DNA of 64,000 nucleotides from Paenibacillus sp. JJ-100 (lineage in GTDB: Bacteria > Bacillota > Bacilli > Paenibacillales > Paenibacillaceae). Below, piece after piece: positions 55,156-63,665 of this stretch. Below the pieces are notes generated by a model. The model made no database searches and was not told where the DNA came from. It was given only the letters and a program-made list of their open reading frames with translations. A program made the position numbers and the translations under genes. The DNA lies in assembly GCF_948329825.1 (NCBI RefSeq), contig NZ_CAOJCM010000002.1, forward strand, positions 186,001-250,000, written 5' to 3'. How positions within the stretch are numbered: the stretch's first letter is position 1; the number at the start of each line of letters is the position of its first letter.

Positions 55156-55206
55156 ACTAGATCACAATGAAAAAGCAGATATTAGTTTTTTTACATTAAT
55201 CGATAT

Positions 55207-55998
55207 TTAGAAATTAGCGATTAGGCCCTCTAACTCTGATAAATGTTTAATTTCATGATCTGGCGAGTAGGATTCATTATTTACTTTATTCTCACGGTTG
55301 ATCCAAACTGCTCGAATACCCGAAGATAACGCTCCACGAATATCCGTTGTTAATTTGTCGCCTACCATCATACTTTCTTCTGGTTTGACACCCAGTTTAT
55401 TTAAAGCATGTTCGAAAATAGATGGGTCCGGCTTACCTTTCCCAAAGCTTCCCGAGATAATGATCTCATCGAAGAATGGAGATAACTCAGGTACACCGTC
55501 TAACTTCTCTTGTTGCAAAGCAGGACAACCATTGGTCAATAGCAACAGTTTGTACTTTCCTTGTAAATGACGTAATGTATCCATCGTTTCTTCATAAACA
55601 TGGGGTCTAGATCTGCGTTCTGTGCCGAACTGTGAGGCCAATCTTTCAGCTAATTCTTCCCGATCAACACCAAGCTTTAATAAGCCACGTCGCCAGGATT
55701 CCTTCCGGTAGATAGGAGCCAACTGTTCAAGCTGACGAAATTCCGGTTGCTCCCCTCCCGTGAAGTTCGCCCATAATCCTTCAAAAGGATTGATTCCAAT
55801 CATTTTGGTAAAAGGAAATGTTTCGTAGGATTCATATAGTTCACGTGCTTCGTTACGAACAGCCTCTTCGAGTGCTTCAGCATCAATGCCCGTTTCTGCT
55901 GCTGCAATTACACAAGTTTCATGAAAAGCCTCTCGAACACTGCGCTCGTCCCACAATAAAGTATCATCCAGGTCGAACATAATTGCTTTCAATGCCAT
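55207..55998 (-). CDS. HAD-superfamily hydrolase (YjjG-like)
   Basis: A 263-residue phosphatase. Motif I is MFDLDDTLLWDER near residue 7, motif II LLLTNGCPALQQEKL, motif III Lys in GKGKPDPSIFEHAL and motif IV VGDKLTTDIRGAL. The cap domain is the helical insert between residues 25 and 110. Two ATGs three codons apart (56007 and 55998) share one GGGGA site; the second has better spacing. Substrate unknown. Confidence 0.88.
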   Translation of the reverse strand: MALKAIMFDLDDTLLWDERSVREAFHETCVIAAAETGIDAEALEEAVRNEARELYESYETFPFTKMIGINPFEGLWANFTGGEQPEFRQLEQLAPIYRKESWRRGLLKLGVDREELAERLASQFGTERRSRPHVYEETMDTLRHLQGKYKLLLLTNGCPALQQEKLDGVPELSPFFDEIIISGSFGKGKPDPSIFEHALNKLGVKPEESMMVGDKLTTDIRGALSSGIRAVWINRENKVNNESYSPDHEIKHLSELEGLIANF

Positions 55999-56026
55999 TC
56001 CGATCATCTTCCCCTTTATACATTAA

Positions 56027-56539
56027 TTACTTATCAATGGTTTCTACGGTGATCTGGTGTGCTTTTGCAAATTGCATCAAACGTTCTGTAATGGCTTCCG
56101 TATCGTAACGATTTAACAACTTGGTGAAAACCCATCTTTTCCCACGGCTGTTATGCTCGATTACAACAGTACCTGGTTCAAATCTGAACTTGATAATATC
56201 ATCAACGCCAATGGAGCGTTCACGGTTCCCTTTGGTCGTAATAATCCGGTTGCTGCTGATTTTAATGTAAGGACGGCGAAGCATAAAAATAACTGCCAAC
56301 AAGACATACAGTAGCATCGTGACCCAATCCCAGGTTGTCATCGGAGCTTGCACTAAAAAGGTGCTCATGAATAGATATAAAAAAGCCAGTCCAATTAGAA
56401 AGATCGGGAATAACAAGCTTCTTCCTTTGTAAATATTTTCACCTGGATTTCCCACCACTGATTGACCGCTTTTTTTACGTTGCTGGTTTAATTGTTTCGA
56501 ATTTTTTCTAACCGCTCTCTCGAACGAACGCCGCGACAT
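56027..56539 (-). CDS. Conserved membrane protein of unknown function
   Basis: A 170-residue protein with a basic, Lys/Gln-rich N-terminus (residues 1-35), two membrane segments (about 43-60 and 72-88) and a C-terminal cytoplasmic domain of about 75 residues that may be PH-like (residues 92-165). No family name is recognised. It follows the HAD gene on the same strand at 28 bases, suggesting co-transcription. Confidence 0.75.
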   Translation of the reverse strand: MSRRSFERAVRKNSKQLNQQRKKSGQSVVGNPGENIYKGRSLLFPIFLIGLAFLYLFMSTFLVQAPMTTWDWVTMLLYVLLAVIFMLRRPYIKISSNRIITTKGNRERSIGVDDIIKFRFEPGTVVIEHNSRGKRWVFTKLLNRYDTEAITERLMQFAKAHQITVETIDK

Positions 56540-56672
56540 GTGAATCCCCCTTATGTGTCATGTATCGGTTTATATGCTTAATAACAAACCGATTTTCCCC
56601 CTTATTGTAAGCATTCTCAACTAACATGAAGAAACCTAAATATCATAATGATATGTTTAGGTTTCAATAAGG

Positions 56673-56882
56673 TTAATGTTTGAGTTTGCCTTGGTGGCCT
56701 TGGCCTCTTGGATCATCAACAATTTCGATCGAATCTAACTGTTGTCTGAAATTGTTACGAATATTACCCAAATAGATTTCTCTCAATTTAGCACGCTCAG
56801 TAAGTTCTTCCTCTGACAGTCCAGTGGATTTTTGCTTGCGAGCCAATTCGTTAATACGTGCTACCAGACTATCTATATCCAA
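56673..56882 (-). CDS. ynzC: DUF896 family protein YnzC
   Basis: A 69-residue DUF896 protein: a helical hairpin (L-V-A-R-I-N-E-L-A-R-K and ELTERAKLREIYLGNIRNNF) and a basic tail. The TTG at 56882 is chosen because GGAGGGG lies eight bases upstream; the ORF's first codon lies inside that site. In Bacillus the gene follows yneA and yneB in the SOS operon; here it follows yneA directly and yneB is absent. Confidence 0.88.
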   Translation of the reverse strand: MDIDSLVARINELARKQKSTGLSEEELTERAKLREIYLGNIRNNFRQQLDSIEIVDDPRGQGHQGKLKH

Positions 56883-56977
56883 GCTTGTCCCCTCCAAAAA
56901 TACAAAGTCATATTAACTTTGACATGATCAAGGCAGCTTGTCAAGTTGGCGCGCGTCAAATTAAGTATACATGAATT

Positions 56978-57355
56978 TTATTTAACAAACTGAGGTAGAA
57001 TCAGAACTTGTCCAGTCTGGATTGTCGTTGATGCAAGTTGATTCACTTTTATGATTGCTTCTATATATACACGTGTATCCATCGTCGCTGGTTTATGCTC
57101 TAGAGAAATACTCCATAACGTCTCACCTTGGGAAACAGCAATTTTCCCTCCAGGAAGCAAATCATTTTCATTACCTGCAAAAACCGTTAGCACAGTGCTA
57201 CAGCCTATAAATACAATTAATGAAGCAATGACTAATTTGATTAGCCCTTTAGAAAGTTTAAAACGTGTTAATATTGTTTTCATTTGCCCTATGTTAGAAT
57301 TCACAACCTCTGAATTTACTGGTTCATAAATGCTCTGATAAGTTGAATATCTCAT
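56978..57355 (-). CDS. yneA: YneA-like SOS cell-division suppressor (LysM)
   Basis: A 125-residue protein. A membrane segment (about residues 38-60) is followed by a short extracytoplasmic LysM domain (ISVSQ/AVSQGETLWSISLEHKP...VNQLASTTIQTGQVLILP). YneA delays septation during DNA damage. The ATG at 57355 is preferred to the ORF start at 57427 because three LexA-type boxes lie between the two. Divergent from lexA. Confidence 0.85.
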   Translation of the reverse strand: MRYSTYQSIYEPVNSEVVNSNIGQMKTILTRFKLSKGLIKLVIASLIVFIGCSTVLTVFAGNENDLLPGGKIAVSQGETLWSISLEHKPATMDTRVYIEAIIKVNQLASTTIQTGQVLILPQFVK

Positions 57356-57371
57356 TATGTATCCCGCCTCC

Positions 57372-57450
57372 AAACGTTTGTTCCTATCTCTTGGAAACAA
57401 TATAACACGAACACTTGTTTTGTTCAAGAACTTTTTTAGAACAATTGTTC
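57372..57450. promoter_or_regulatory. Three LexA (SOS) boxes upstream of yneA
   Basis: Sites of the Bacillus GAAC-N4-GTTY type: 57372-57383 (minus-strand GAACAAACGTTT), 57409-57420 (GAACACTTGTTT) and 57439-57450 (GAACAATTGTTC, a perfect palindrome). They fit repression of the yneA transcript. Confidence 0.8.
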
Positions 57451-57577
57451 GCTCTTTTTCCCACTATAAAAATTCCTTTTTCCGAAAATTTTCATCTGTT
57501 TAAACTCAAATTTAAGCTATCTATGCTACAATCCATGATCAATTGACAAAAAATATTTAAATTTTGCAAATTATTTA

Positions 57578-57605
57578 GAACTTACGTTTGTACGAACGGA
57601 GGTTC
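57578..57605. promoter_or_regulatory. Two LexA boxes at the lexA promoter
   Basis: GAACTTACGTTT (57578-57589) and GAACGGAGGTTC (57594-57605). The second lies in the spacer of the promoter TTGTAC-N17-TATAAT (57588-57616), a direct autorepression layout. Confidence 0.8.
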
Positions 57606-57616
57606 TATGTTATAAT
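57588..57616 (+). promoter_or_regulatory. lexA promoter
   Basis: TTGTAC and a perfect TATAAT are separated by 17 bases, about 36 bases before the lexA ATG, and overlap the SOS boxes. Confidence 0.75.
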
Positions 57617-57651
57617 TTTCCCAAACGTTACTAAAATGGGGTTGATACGGT

Positions 57652-58278
57652 ATGTCGAAGATATCCAGCAGGCAACAGGCTATTCTGGAGTTTATACGTA
57701 ATGAAGTCCGGTTGAAGGGGTATCCTCCTTCCGTACGAGAAATTGGTGAAGCGGTTGGACTGGCTTCCAGTTCCACGGTTCATGGACACTTGGATCGTTT
57801 AGAGAAAAAAGGTCTGATCAGACGTGACCCTACCAAGCCAAGGGCAATTGAGCTGTTAAGTCAGGAAGAGTCAGAGCATTCTCATCAATTTGCCCACAGC
57901 GTTGCACGAATTCCAGTCGTGGGTAAAGTAACCGCTGGGGTTCCAATTACAGCAACTGAAAACATCGAAGATTACTTCCCGCTCCCTACTCATTATGTAG
58001 GCGATCAAAAAGTGTTTATGCTTTCCGTTGTTGGGGACAGTATGATTGAAGCCGGTATCGTGAATGGGGATTATGTCATTGTTCGACAGCAACAAACCGC
58101 AGATAATGGAGACATTGTTGTGGCCATGACTGAGGATGATGAGGCAACGGTTAAGACATTTTATAAGGAGAAGGATCATATTCGTCTCCAACCTGAGAAT
58201 GCAACATTTGAGCCATTGCGTTTGAAACATGTGAGTATTTTAGGCAAAGTGATCGGTCTTTTCCGTGACATTCATTAA
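57652..58278 (+). CDS. lexA: LexA SOS repressor
   Basis: A 208-residue repressor. The N-terminal helix-turn-helix ([25 protein letters not shown]) recognises SOS boxes. The self-cleavage Ala-Gly is in [10 protein letters not shown], the catalytic Ser in [11 protein letters not shown] and the Lys in [10 protein letters not shown]. RecA-stimulated autocleavage releases SOS genes. Divergent from yneA, with boxes between them. Confidence 0.97.
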   Translation: MSKISSRQQAILEFIRNEVRLKGYPPSVREIGEAVGLASSSTVHGHLDRLEKKGLIRRDPTKPRAIELLSQEESEHSHQFAHSVARIPVVGKVTAGVPITATENIEDYFPLPTHYVGDQKVFMLSVVGDSMIEAGIVNGDYVIVRQQQTADNGDIVVAMTEDDEATVKTFYKEKDHIRLQPENATFEPLRLKHVSILGKVIGLFRDIH

Positions 58279-58337
58279 TTCACTTGGATTACTAATTCAT
58301 AAAACATCGTTAATATGTTTTTACTGATGCAATACAG

Positions 58338-58374
58338 AAGAGGTTGCCCTAATTTATAGGACAACCTCTTTTTG
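58338..58374 (+). terminator. Terminator after lexA
   Basis: AAGAGGTTGCCCT and AGGACAACCTCTT pair with a short loop; a TTTTT run follows. Confidence 0.85.
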
Positions 58375-58396
58375 TCTCACTCGTTCACTTTTGCAG

Positions 58397-58843
58397 TCAT
58401 ACTCTTGAATGTGTTATGGGAGCTAATCGCTTCACCTTCTGATCTATTAAGATCTGACTTGATGTTATCTTCTCTTCTTTCCGACAATCATAGACATCAT
58501 CAGGGACAACTAGTTTTATACCATTTATGGAAACGACCTCATTACTTTCCCAGCTAATAAAAGCTTTTTCAGCCTTATATTGAAAATATATTGTTTTATT
58601 TGGATTTGAACCCTCATTGTACTGGAGCTCACATAGAATAGATAATGAAGTGGTTGCTCCAGCGTTAGAATGCATTACCTTTATCGTATATTTACCATCT
58701 GGTGAAACTGACTCTGAAATAATTTCCCCTCTAGGGATCCTCTCTAAATCGTAGTACCAGTTCCACAACGATACACTTCCAATAACTATTATGAAGACTA
58801 GAATCCCACTTATCCAAAAAGCCTTATTCTTCTTGTTTCTCAC
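58397..58843 (-). CDS. DUF5412-like small membrane-anchored protein
   Basis: A 148-residue protein with an N-terminal membrane segment (residues 9-28) and an extracytoplasmic domain. The pattern SPDGKYTIKV-x-HSNAGATTSLSI, IYFQYKAEKAFISWESNEVVSING and VPDDVYDCR resembles the DUF5412 family by recall. The GTG start at 58843 has a GGAGG about 12 bases upstream. Function unknown; it lies between lexA and the MORN gene on the opposite strand to lexA. Confidence 0.75.
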   Translation of the reverse strand: MRNKKNKAFWISGILVFIIVIGSVSLWNWYYDLERIPRGEIISESVSPDGKYTIKVMHSNAGATTSLSILCELQYNEGSNPNKTIYFQYKAEKAFISWESNEVVSINGIKLVVPDDVYDCRKEEKITSSQILIDQKVKRLAPITHSRV

Positions 58844-59172
58844 TCGATCCCTGTGCCTCCAGTCTCTACAGTCTCTACTTGTATTGATATTCGCTACTTT
58901 TTAATATAATTGCAGGTACAATTCTTCAACATTCTTTTAATTTACTTGAAAACCTTTTTTCGTCATTGAGACTGGACATGAAAGAATATTTGTACTTTAG
59001 AACATACTTGTTTACTACAGAACTGTTTCGTTCCATCCCATTTATTAAACCACAAAAATAAGGCTACAAAAGGAACGCTCAATCATATGACGCATGTGCA
59101 ATGCAGCTGTGCGTTCCATTCGTGCCTTTTTCTATGCTTTTACTATTCCAGTCTTTAATTGAAAACCACGAT
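58844..59172. other. Intergenic region upstream of the DUF5412-like gene
   Basis: About 330 AT-rich bases. The only clear item is the MORN-gene terminator around 59072-59117; the rest presumably holds the promoter of the DUF5412-like gene. No gene is seen. Confidence 0.4.
59072..59117 (-). terminator. Terminator after the MORN-repeat gene
   Basis: On the minus strand GGAACGC and GCGTTCC close a long loop containing further pairing, followed by TTTTG. Confidence 0.6.
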
Positions 59173-60006
59173 TTAGTTAACAAACAGTTGTGGCAACAAC
59201 TTGTCGAATTTAACTTTATGTTTATTTAATATTTTATCAACCTCTTCTGCTATCTTCTTCGCCCCTACTTCATATTCTTTAATGGCTTTCTCTTCAACAA
59301 TATTACCATTTTTCCTTTTATTAGTTTTGTACTCATTTACTTGCGGCAGTACGTCCATGTTATATTCATGTCCAATCATTTTTTCATTCCCTTTAGCATC
59401 TCGTGTGGTAACTGTGAGGTACTGATACTCTTTATTCTCAATCATCTTGGAGAAAGTCCCTGATTGAAAATTGAACTTATCTGTTTGGACAATAATCTCA
59501 CTTACTGAACTATTATAACTAAACACAATATCTTTGTTGGAGTACATACCCACAGTGTAACCTGATACAAAATTGTTATTTTTAAATGTACCTTCATTAA
59601 TTTCATCAAATTGATTCCCATCATGGAATGCTCTCACGTTGTCACGGTAAAACCCTTCACCGTTCATCTTGTCATTAGACCATTTTCCGATGTACGTAGT
59701 CGTTCTCACATTATCTAGTTCTCCCATGATGCTATCCATGTAGCTCTCACTATAGTCCTTGACTATATACTTACCTATTCCTGATCGTTTACCATTAACC
59801 CAATCTCCTGAATAGGTCTTGTTCTTACCCCATTGGGCTGTTCCTTTTCCATGAGGCTTACCATTTTTGACTTCTCCATAGTAATTGCCTCCGTTTGAAA
59901 TCTTTAAAGACACCTTTTTTGATGCCGCTTGAGTTTCATTAGTACTTAAAGTAAAACCTAGTGCTAGGATCAGCATCAAACACAATACACTTTTAAACCA
60001 TCTCAA
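59173..60006 (-). CDS. Secreted MORN-repeat protein
   Basis: A 277-residue exported protein. A signal peptide (residues 1-27, ending T-Q-A-A-S) is followed by three or more MORN-type units (YYGEVKNGKPHGKGTAQWG, YSGDWVNGKRSGIGKYIV, YIGKWSNDKMNGEGFY), beta-hairpins often used for membrane or surface contact. The C-terminal 130 residues are charged and unrecognised. The TTG start at 60006 has GAGGAG ten bases upstream. Role unknown; it is a stand-alone gene. Confidence 0.82.
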   Translation of the reverse strand: MRWFKSVLCLMLILALGFTLSTNETQAASKKVSLKISNGGNYYGEVKNGKPHGKGTAQWGKNKTYSGDWVNGKRSGIGKYIVKDYSESYMDSIMGELDNVRTTTYIGKWSNDKMNGEGFYRDNVRAFHDGNQFDEINEGTFKNNNFVSGYTVGMYSNKDIVFSYNSSVSEIIVQTDKFNFQSGTFSKMIENKEYQYLTVTTRDAKGNEKMIGHEYNMDVLPQVNEYKTNKRKNGNIVEEKAIKEYEVGAKKIAEEVDKILNKHKVKFDKLLPQLFVN

Positions 60007-60372
60007 TTTACTGCAACTCCTCTATGTATATTATGGGTAAATTGTCCCATATCATTATATCGACAATATATTAATTTTCAATAGAAGAATTAGAAAAGGT
60101 GAGAAGAGGTTGCTTGAAGCTGAAGCTGATATAAAATTCGTAAAAAGCAATTGGGTATAGCAGCATTCAAATTACATCGGATGTATATGCCCAGCTTTGT
60201 TCTAAAATCCAGAAAAATAGCATGGATAAGTTCGATGTTTACAATAAACCAATCCTTCAAGATTAGAATTTTTGTGAGCATTTTGATCGCACTCTCGTAT
60301 TATTTCAACTAGTAATGATTTTTTCCCAAAAAGAAAAACCCCTCACGCCAGGTGGCGCAAGGGATTCAGCTA
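60007..60372. other. Intergenic region between the MORN gene and glnA
   Basis: About 365 bases. Apart from the glnA terminator at the far end nothing is convincing. A 63-codon minus-strand ORF inside it lacks a good ribosome site. Confidence 0.4.
60334..60363 (-). terminator. Terminator of the glnR-glnA operon
   Basis: On the minus strand a 10-bp stem, CCCTTGCGCC / GGCGTGAGGG (two wobble pairs) with an ACCT loop, is followed by GTTTTTC. Confidence 0.88.
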
Positions 60373-61701
60373 TTAGTACAAAGTAATATATTGATCGCGT
60401 TCCCATTGGTGAACTTGTGTACGATACATATCCCACTCGATTTCTTTCAATTCGTAGAAGTGAGCCAATGCGTGGTCGCCGAGAGCGTCGCAGATTACTT
60501 CGTTGCGAATTAATTCGTTCAGCGCTTCTTTCAAGTCTGCTGGCAAACTTGGGATACCTTCTTCCACACGCTCTTCTTCAGACATAATGTAGATGTTGCG
60601 ATCGATCGGAGCTGGCAAGGAAAGCTCACGCTTGATGCCATCCAATCCCGCTTTCAACAGAACAGCCAAAGTCAGATAAGGGTTAGCCGCTGGATCCGGG
60701 TTACGAACTTCAACACGTGTACTTAAACCACGGGAAGCCGGTATGCGAATCATCGGACTACGGTTACTCGCAGACCATGCCACATAGCAAGGCGCTTCAT
60801 AACCAGGAACGAGACGTTTGTAAGAATTCACAGTTGGGTTAGTAATTGCTGCAAATGCACGTGCATGCTTCAGGATACCTGCCATGTAGTGACGTGCCGC
60901 TTTACTAAGTCCCAGTTCGTCTGACTCATCAACAAACGCATTAGTGCTGCCTTCAAACAAAGATTGGTTACAGTGCATACCGGATCCGTTCATCCCAAAC
61001 AACGGTTTAGGCATAAAGGTAGCATGTAAACCATGCTGACGTGCAATTGTTTTTACAACGAGTTTGAATGTTTGAATCTGGTCCGCAGCTTTTAAAGCAT
61101 CTGCATATTTGAAGTCGATCTCGTGCTGACCAGGAGCAACTTCGTGGTGGGAAGCTTCGATCTCAAAGCCCATCTCTTCAAGCGTGATGACGATATCACG
61201 ACGACAGTTTTCACCAAGATCTGTTGGCGCTAGATCAAAGTAACCACCTTGGTCATTCAGTTCGGTTGTTGGAATACCTTTTTCATCTGTTTTAAACAAA
61301 AAGAATTCCGGTTCTGGTCCAACATTAAAGGAGGTATATCCCATATCTTCCGCTTCCTTCAATGCACGTTTCAGAACATTGCGCGGATCTCCAGGGAACG
61401 GATTCCCGTCTGGCAAATACACGTCACAGATCAAACGAGCTACGCGATTTTCGGAAACCCATGGGAAAATAAGCCACGAGTCAAGATCCGGATAGAGGTA
61501 CATGTCGGATTCTTCAATGCGTACATAACCTTCGATGGAAGATCCGTCAAACATCATTTTGTTATCCAAAGCCTTAGTTAACTGGCTAACAGGAATCTCA
61601 ACGTTTTTGATTGCTCCCAACAAGTCAGTAAATTGTAGTCGAACGAATCGTACGTTTTCTTCTTTGGAAATGCGGAGAATATCTTCTTTTGTATAACTCA
61701 T
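60373..61701 (-). CDS. glnA: Glutamine synthetase, type I-alpha
   Basis: A 442-residue GlnA that makes glutamine from glutamate, ammonia and ATP. Motifs seen are [61 protein letters not shown] and [22 protein letters not shown]. Length and the absence of the adenylylation loop match Gram-positive GSI-alpha, which is feedback-inhibited and works with GlnR. It follows glnR by about 134 bases with its own GlnR-like box. Confidence 0.97.
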   Translation of the reverse strand: MSYTKEDILRISKEENVRFVRLQFTDLLGAIKNVEIPVSQLTKALDNKMMFDGSSIEGYVRIEESDMYLYPDLDSWLIFPWVSENRVARLICDVYLPDGNPFPGDPRNVLKRALKEAEDMGYTSFNVGPEPEFFLFKTDEKGIPTTELNDQGGYFDLAPTDLGENCRRDIVITLEEMGFEIEASHHEVAPGQHEIDFKYADALKAADQIQTFKLVVKTIARQHGLHATFMPKPLFGMNGSGMHCNQSLFEGSTNAFVDESDELGLSKAARHYMAGILKHARAFAAITNPTVNSYKRLVPGYEAPCYVAWSASNRSPMIRIPASRGLSTRVEVRNPDPAANPYLTLAVLLKAGLDGIKRELSLPAPIDRNIYIMSEEERVEEGIPSLPADLKEALNELIRNEVICDALGDHALAHFYELKEIEWDMYRTQVHQWERDQYITLY

Positions 61702-61746
61702 GATTCCTCTCCCTTTCTTATCTGTTTATTTGGCTTGCATGTTATA

Positions 61747-61775
61747 TTTGTACATTAGAATATACTACGGGTCAA
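61747..61775 (-). promoter_or_regulatory. Possible glnA promoter
   Basis: On the minus strand TTGACC and TACAAA are 17 bases apart, and the -35 overlaps a GlnR-like box. Confidence 0.45.
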
Positions 61776-61786
61776 GGAGTCTGACA
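61770..61786. promoter_or_regulatory. GlnR-like box upstream of glnA
   Basis: On the minus strand TGTCA-N7-TGACC matches the GlnR/TnrA consensus TGTNAN7TNACA at all but the last fixed base and covers the -35 element. Confidence 0.55.
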
Positions 61787-61835
61787 TCAGAAGTATGAAA
61801 ACTACTTACCCGTCTTGATTAGGACGAAACAACTA

Positions 61836-62246
61836 TTATTTGTTAAAAAAACGAGAAAGTTCACCTTGAATAAGTGAAACCTGACCAGGTCTTTTACCGG
61901 AGACAAGTTGTTGCTTCAGCAAACGATGCAGTTGCGTATCGGACAACTCTCTGCGTTTAACTTCCGTATCTGGTGTAATTACCGTTGCTTCTTCAGATTC
62001 TTTTGATACAGGATTCATTACTTGCTTGATCCCTGCGATATTAACTCCTTTTTCGATCAGAGCTTTAATCTCTAGCAGTCTCTCAACATCATTAAATGAG
62101 AATAAGCGCTGATTACCTGAAGTTCTGGCAGGAACAATAAGGTTGTGCTGCTCATAATAACGAATCTGTCTTGCGGACAGGTCAGTGAGCTTCATAACAA
62201 TACCAATCGGGAATAAGGCCATATTTCTACGAATTTCGTCGCCCAT
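61836..62246 (-). CDS. glnR: GlnR nitrogen regulator (MerR family)
   Basis: A 136-residue MerR-family repressor of nitrogen genes. The start M-G-D-E-I-R-R-N-M-A-L-F-P-I-G-I-V-M matches Bacillus GlnR, and the HTH region LTDLSARQIRYYEQH with LFSFNDVERLLEIKALIEKGVNIAGIKQVM follows. The C-terminal tail (KRPGQVSLIQGELSRFFNK) resembles the segment that senses feedback-inhibited glutamine synthetase. The ATG at 62246 has GGAAGG nine bases upstream; earlier ATGs are less likely. Confidence 0.96.
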   Translation of the reverse strand: MGDEIRRNMALFPIGIVMKLTDLSARQIRYYEQHNLIVPARTSGNQRLFSFNDVERLLEIKALIEKGVNIAGIKQVMNPVSKESEEATVITPDTEVKRRELSDTQLHRLLKQQLVSGKRPGQVSLIQGELSRFFNK

Positions 62247-62281
62247 CTTCATCAACCTTCCAGTCATCTATTCTTGACCCT

Positions 62282-62311
62282 ATTGTACATTTAGTTTTTG
62301 CACTGTGTCAA
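62282..62311 (-). promoter_or_regulatory. glnR promoter
   Basis: On the minus strand TTGACA and TACAAT are 18 bases apart, with TG just before the -10 (extended -10). It lies next to a GlnR box. Confidence 0.7.
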
Positions 62312-62316
62312 TGATG

Positions 62317-62333
62317 TGTTAGATAAACTCACA
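62317..62333. promoter_or_regulatory. GlnR/TnrA box upstream of glnR
   Basis: TGTTA-N7-TCACA is a full match to TGTNAN7TNACA. It sits just upstream of the glnR -35, consistent with autoregulation, and overlaps the last codons of ynbB. Confidence 0.8.
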
Positions 62334-63591
62334 GTAAATTGCGATCTTTCATCGCTTGTAATGCCATCAAAACTCCATATTTAACATGGGAGTAAGTTAA
62401 GCCACCTTGCATATATCCGATAAAAGGCTCACGAACAGGTGCATCTGCTGATAATTCCAAACTTCCTCCCTGAATAAACGTACCTGCTGCCATAATAACA
62501 GGATGCTCATATCCTGGCATGTCCCATGGCTCAGGAACTACGTGGCTGTCCACAGCTGCTGCCTGCTGAATACCCTGTACAAATGCGATCAAATGCTCCG
62601 CAGAACTGAATTGTACTGCCTGTATTAGATCTGTACGCGGCTCGTTCCATGCAGGCTTGGTTACAAATCCGGAGGCCGCAAACATCGCTGCAGCAAAAAC
62701 ACTTCCTTTAACGGCTTGTCCAACGATCGTTGGAGCCATGTAAAGCCCTTGGTATATACCACGAGTTGTTCCAAGCATGGCACCCACTTCGCCCCCAATG
62801 CCGGGTGCAGTCAGACGATATGCCGCAAGCTGGACGTATTTGTCCTTACCGCATATGTACCCTCCTGTTTCGGCGAGCCCACCACCTGGATTTTTGATCA
62901 GCGAACCTGCCATTAGATCTACACCCACCTCAGTAGGCTCACGTTCCTCTGTAAATTCACCATAACAATTATCCACAAACACGATAACGTCTGATTTCAG
63001 TGCCTTGACACGTGTCACCATATCCGCAATTTCAGCGATCGTAAAAGAAGAACGCCAGTCATAACCACGTGAACGTTGAATACCTATAACCTTTGTCGCC
63101 GGAGTGATCTGCTTCTCGACCGCTTCCCAATCAATTTCCCCTGCCGATGTTAGTTCTGTTTCAGCATACCCGATACCAAAATCACGAAGCGAACCTGTAC
63201 CGTCTCCAGGATGGCCAATTACTTTATGTAATGTATCATAAGGCTTACCTGTGATGTATAACAGTTCGTCACCAGGACGCAGTACACCAAACAGAGCTGT
63301 GCTGATGGTGTGTGTCCCCGACGCAAAATGAGGACGCACCAGCGCAGATTCTGCACCAAATACATCCGCATATACTTCATCCAGCACTTCTCGTCCACGA
63401 TCGTTATAGCCATAACCTGTAGACCCTGCAAAATGAAAATCACTTACCTTTTTCCGCTGAAATGCATCAATGACCTTCCATTGATTGTGATCCACAATAC
63501 GATCAATCTCTTTCAAACGCCCTTCAATTTGATGTTCTACCTGTTGTTGAAGTTCTACAATAGTTGAATCAAAACTTGCCAATTGCTTCAT
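62329..63591 (-). CDS. ynbB: PLP-dependent methionine gamma-lyase-family protein (YnbB type)
   Basis: A 420-residue protein of the YnbB/'aluminium resistance' subgroup of Cys/Met-metabolism PLP enzymes. The PLP Lys is in AGSLIKNPGGG; SGTHTIS, GIQRSRGYDWR and VFVDNCYGEF lie on the cofactor fold. The reaction is unproven. A GGGGA directly abuts the ATG at 63591; a TTG at 63582 is better spaced and may be the true start. The order hflX-ynbB-glnR-glnA is as in Bacillus. Confidence 0.88.
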   Translation of the reverse strand: MKQLASFDSTIVELQQQVEHQIEGRLKEIDRIVDHNQWKVIDAFQRKKVSDFHFAGSTGYGYNDRGREVLDEVYADVFGAESALVRPHFASGTHTISTALFGVLRPGDELLYITGKPYDTLHKVIGHPGDGTGSLRDFGIGYAETELTSAGEIDWEAVEKQITPATKVIGIQRSRGYDWRSSFTIAEIADMVTRVKALKSDVIVFVDNCYGEFTEEREPTEVGVDLMAGSLIKNPGGGLAETGGYICGKDKYVQLAAYRLTAPGIGGEVGAMLGTTRGIYQGLYMAPTIVGQAVKGSVFAAAMFAASGFVTKPAWNEPRTDLIQAVQFSSAEHLIAFVQGIQQAAAVDSHVVPEPWDMPGYEHPVIMAAGTFIQGGSLELSADAPVREPFIGYMQGGLTYSHVKYGVLMALQAMKDRNLL

Positions 63592-63665
63592 TCCCCTTTA
63601 CTACACGAAACTGAGGTGAATTAATCAGTTTCGTGTCAACTTATCACATTTATATGTCATGAATA

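Larger units (their letters stand above)
54568..55206. other. Long intergenic region upstream of the sugar importer
   Basis: About 640 AT-rich bases with no convincing gene. Visible items are a short direct repeat (ATTCACA units, 54670-54690), a cre-like dyad (54818-54830), the palindrome CATACTAGTATG at 54981-54992, a CTTGTAAC/GTTACAAG hairpin at about 55058-55090 and the terminator of the HAD gene. Importer promoter and operators should lie here. Confidence 0.45.

Noticed and set aside
60090..60281. 63-codon minus-strand ORF between the MORN gene and glnA
   Set aside because: No convincing ribosome site, no recognised motif, and composition like the surrounding non-coding DNA.
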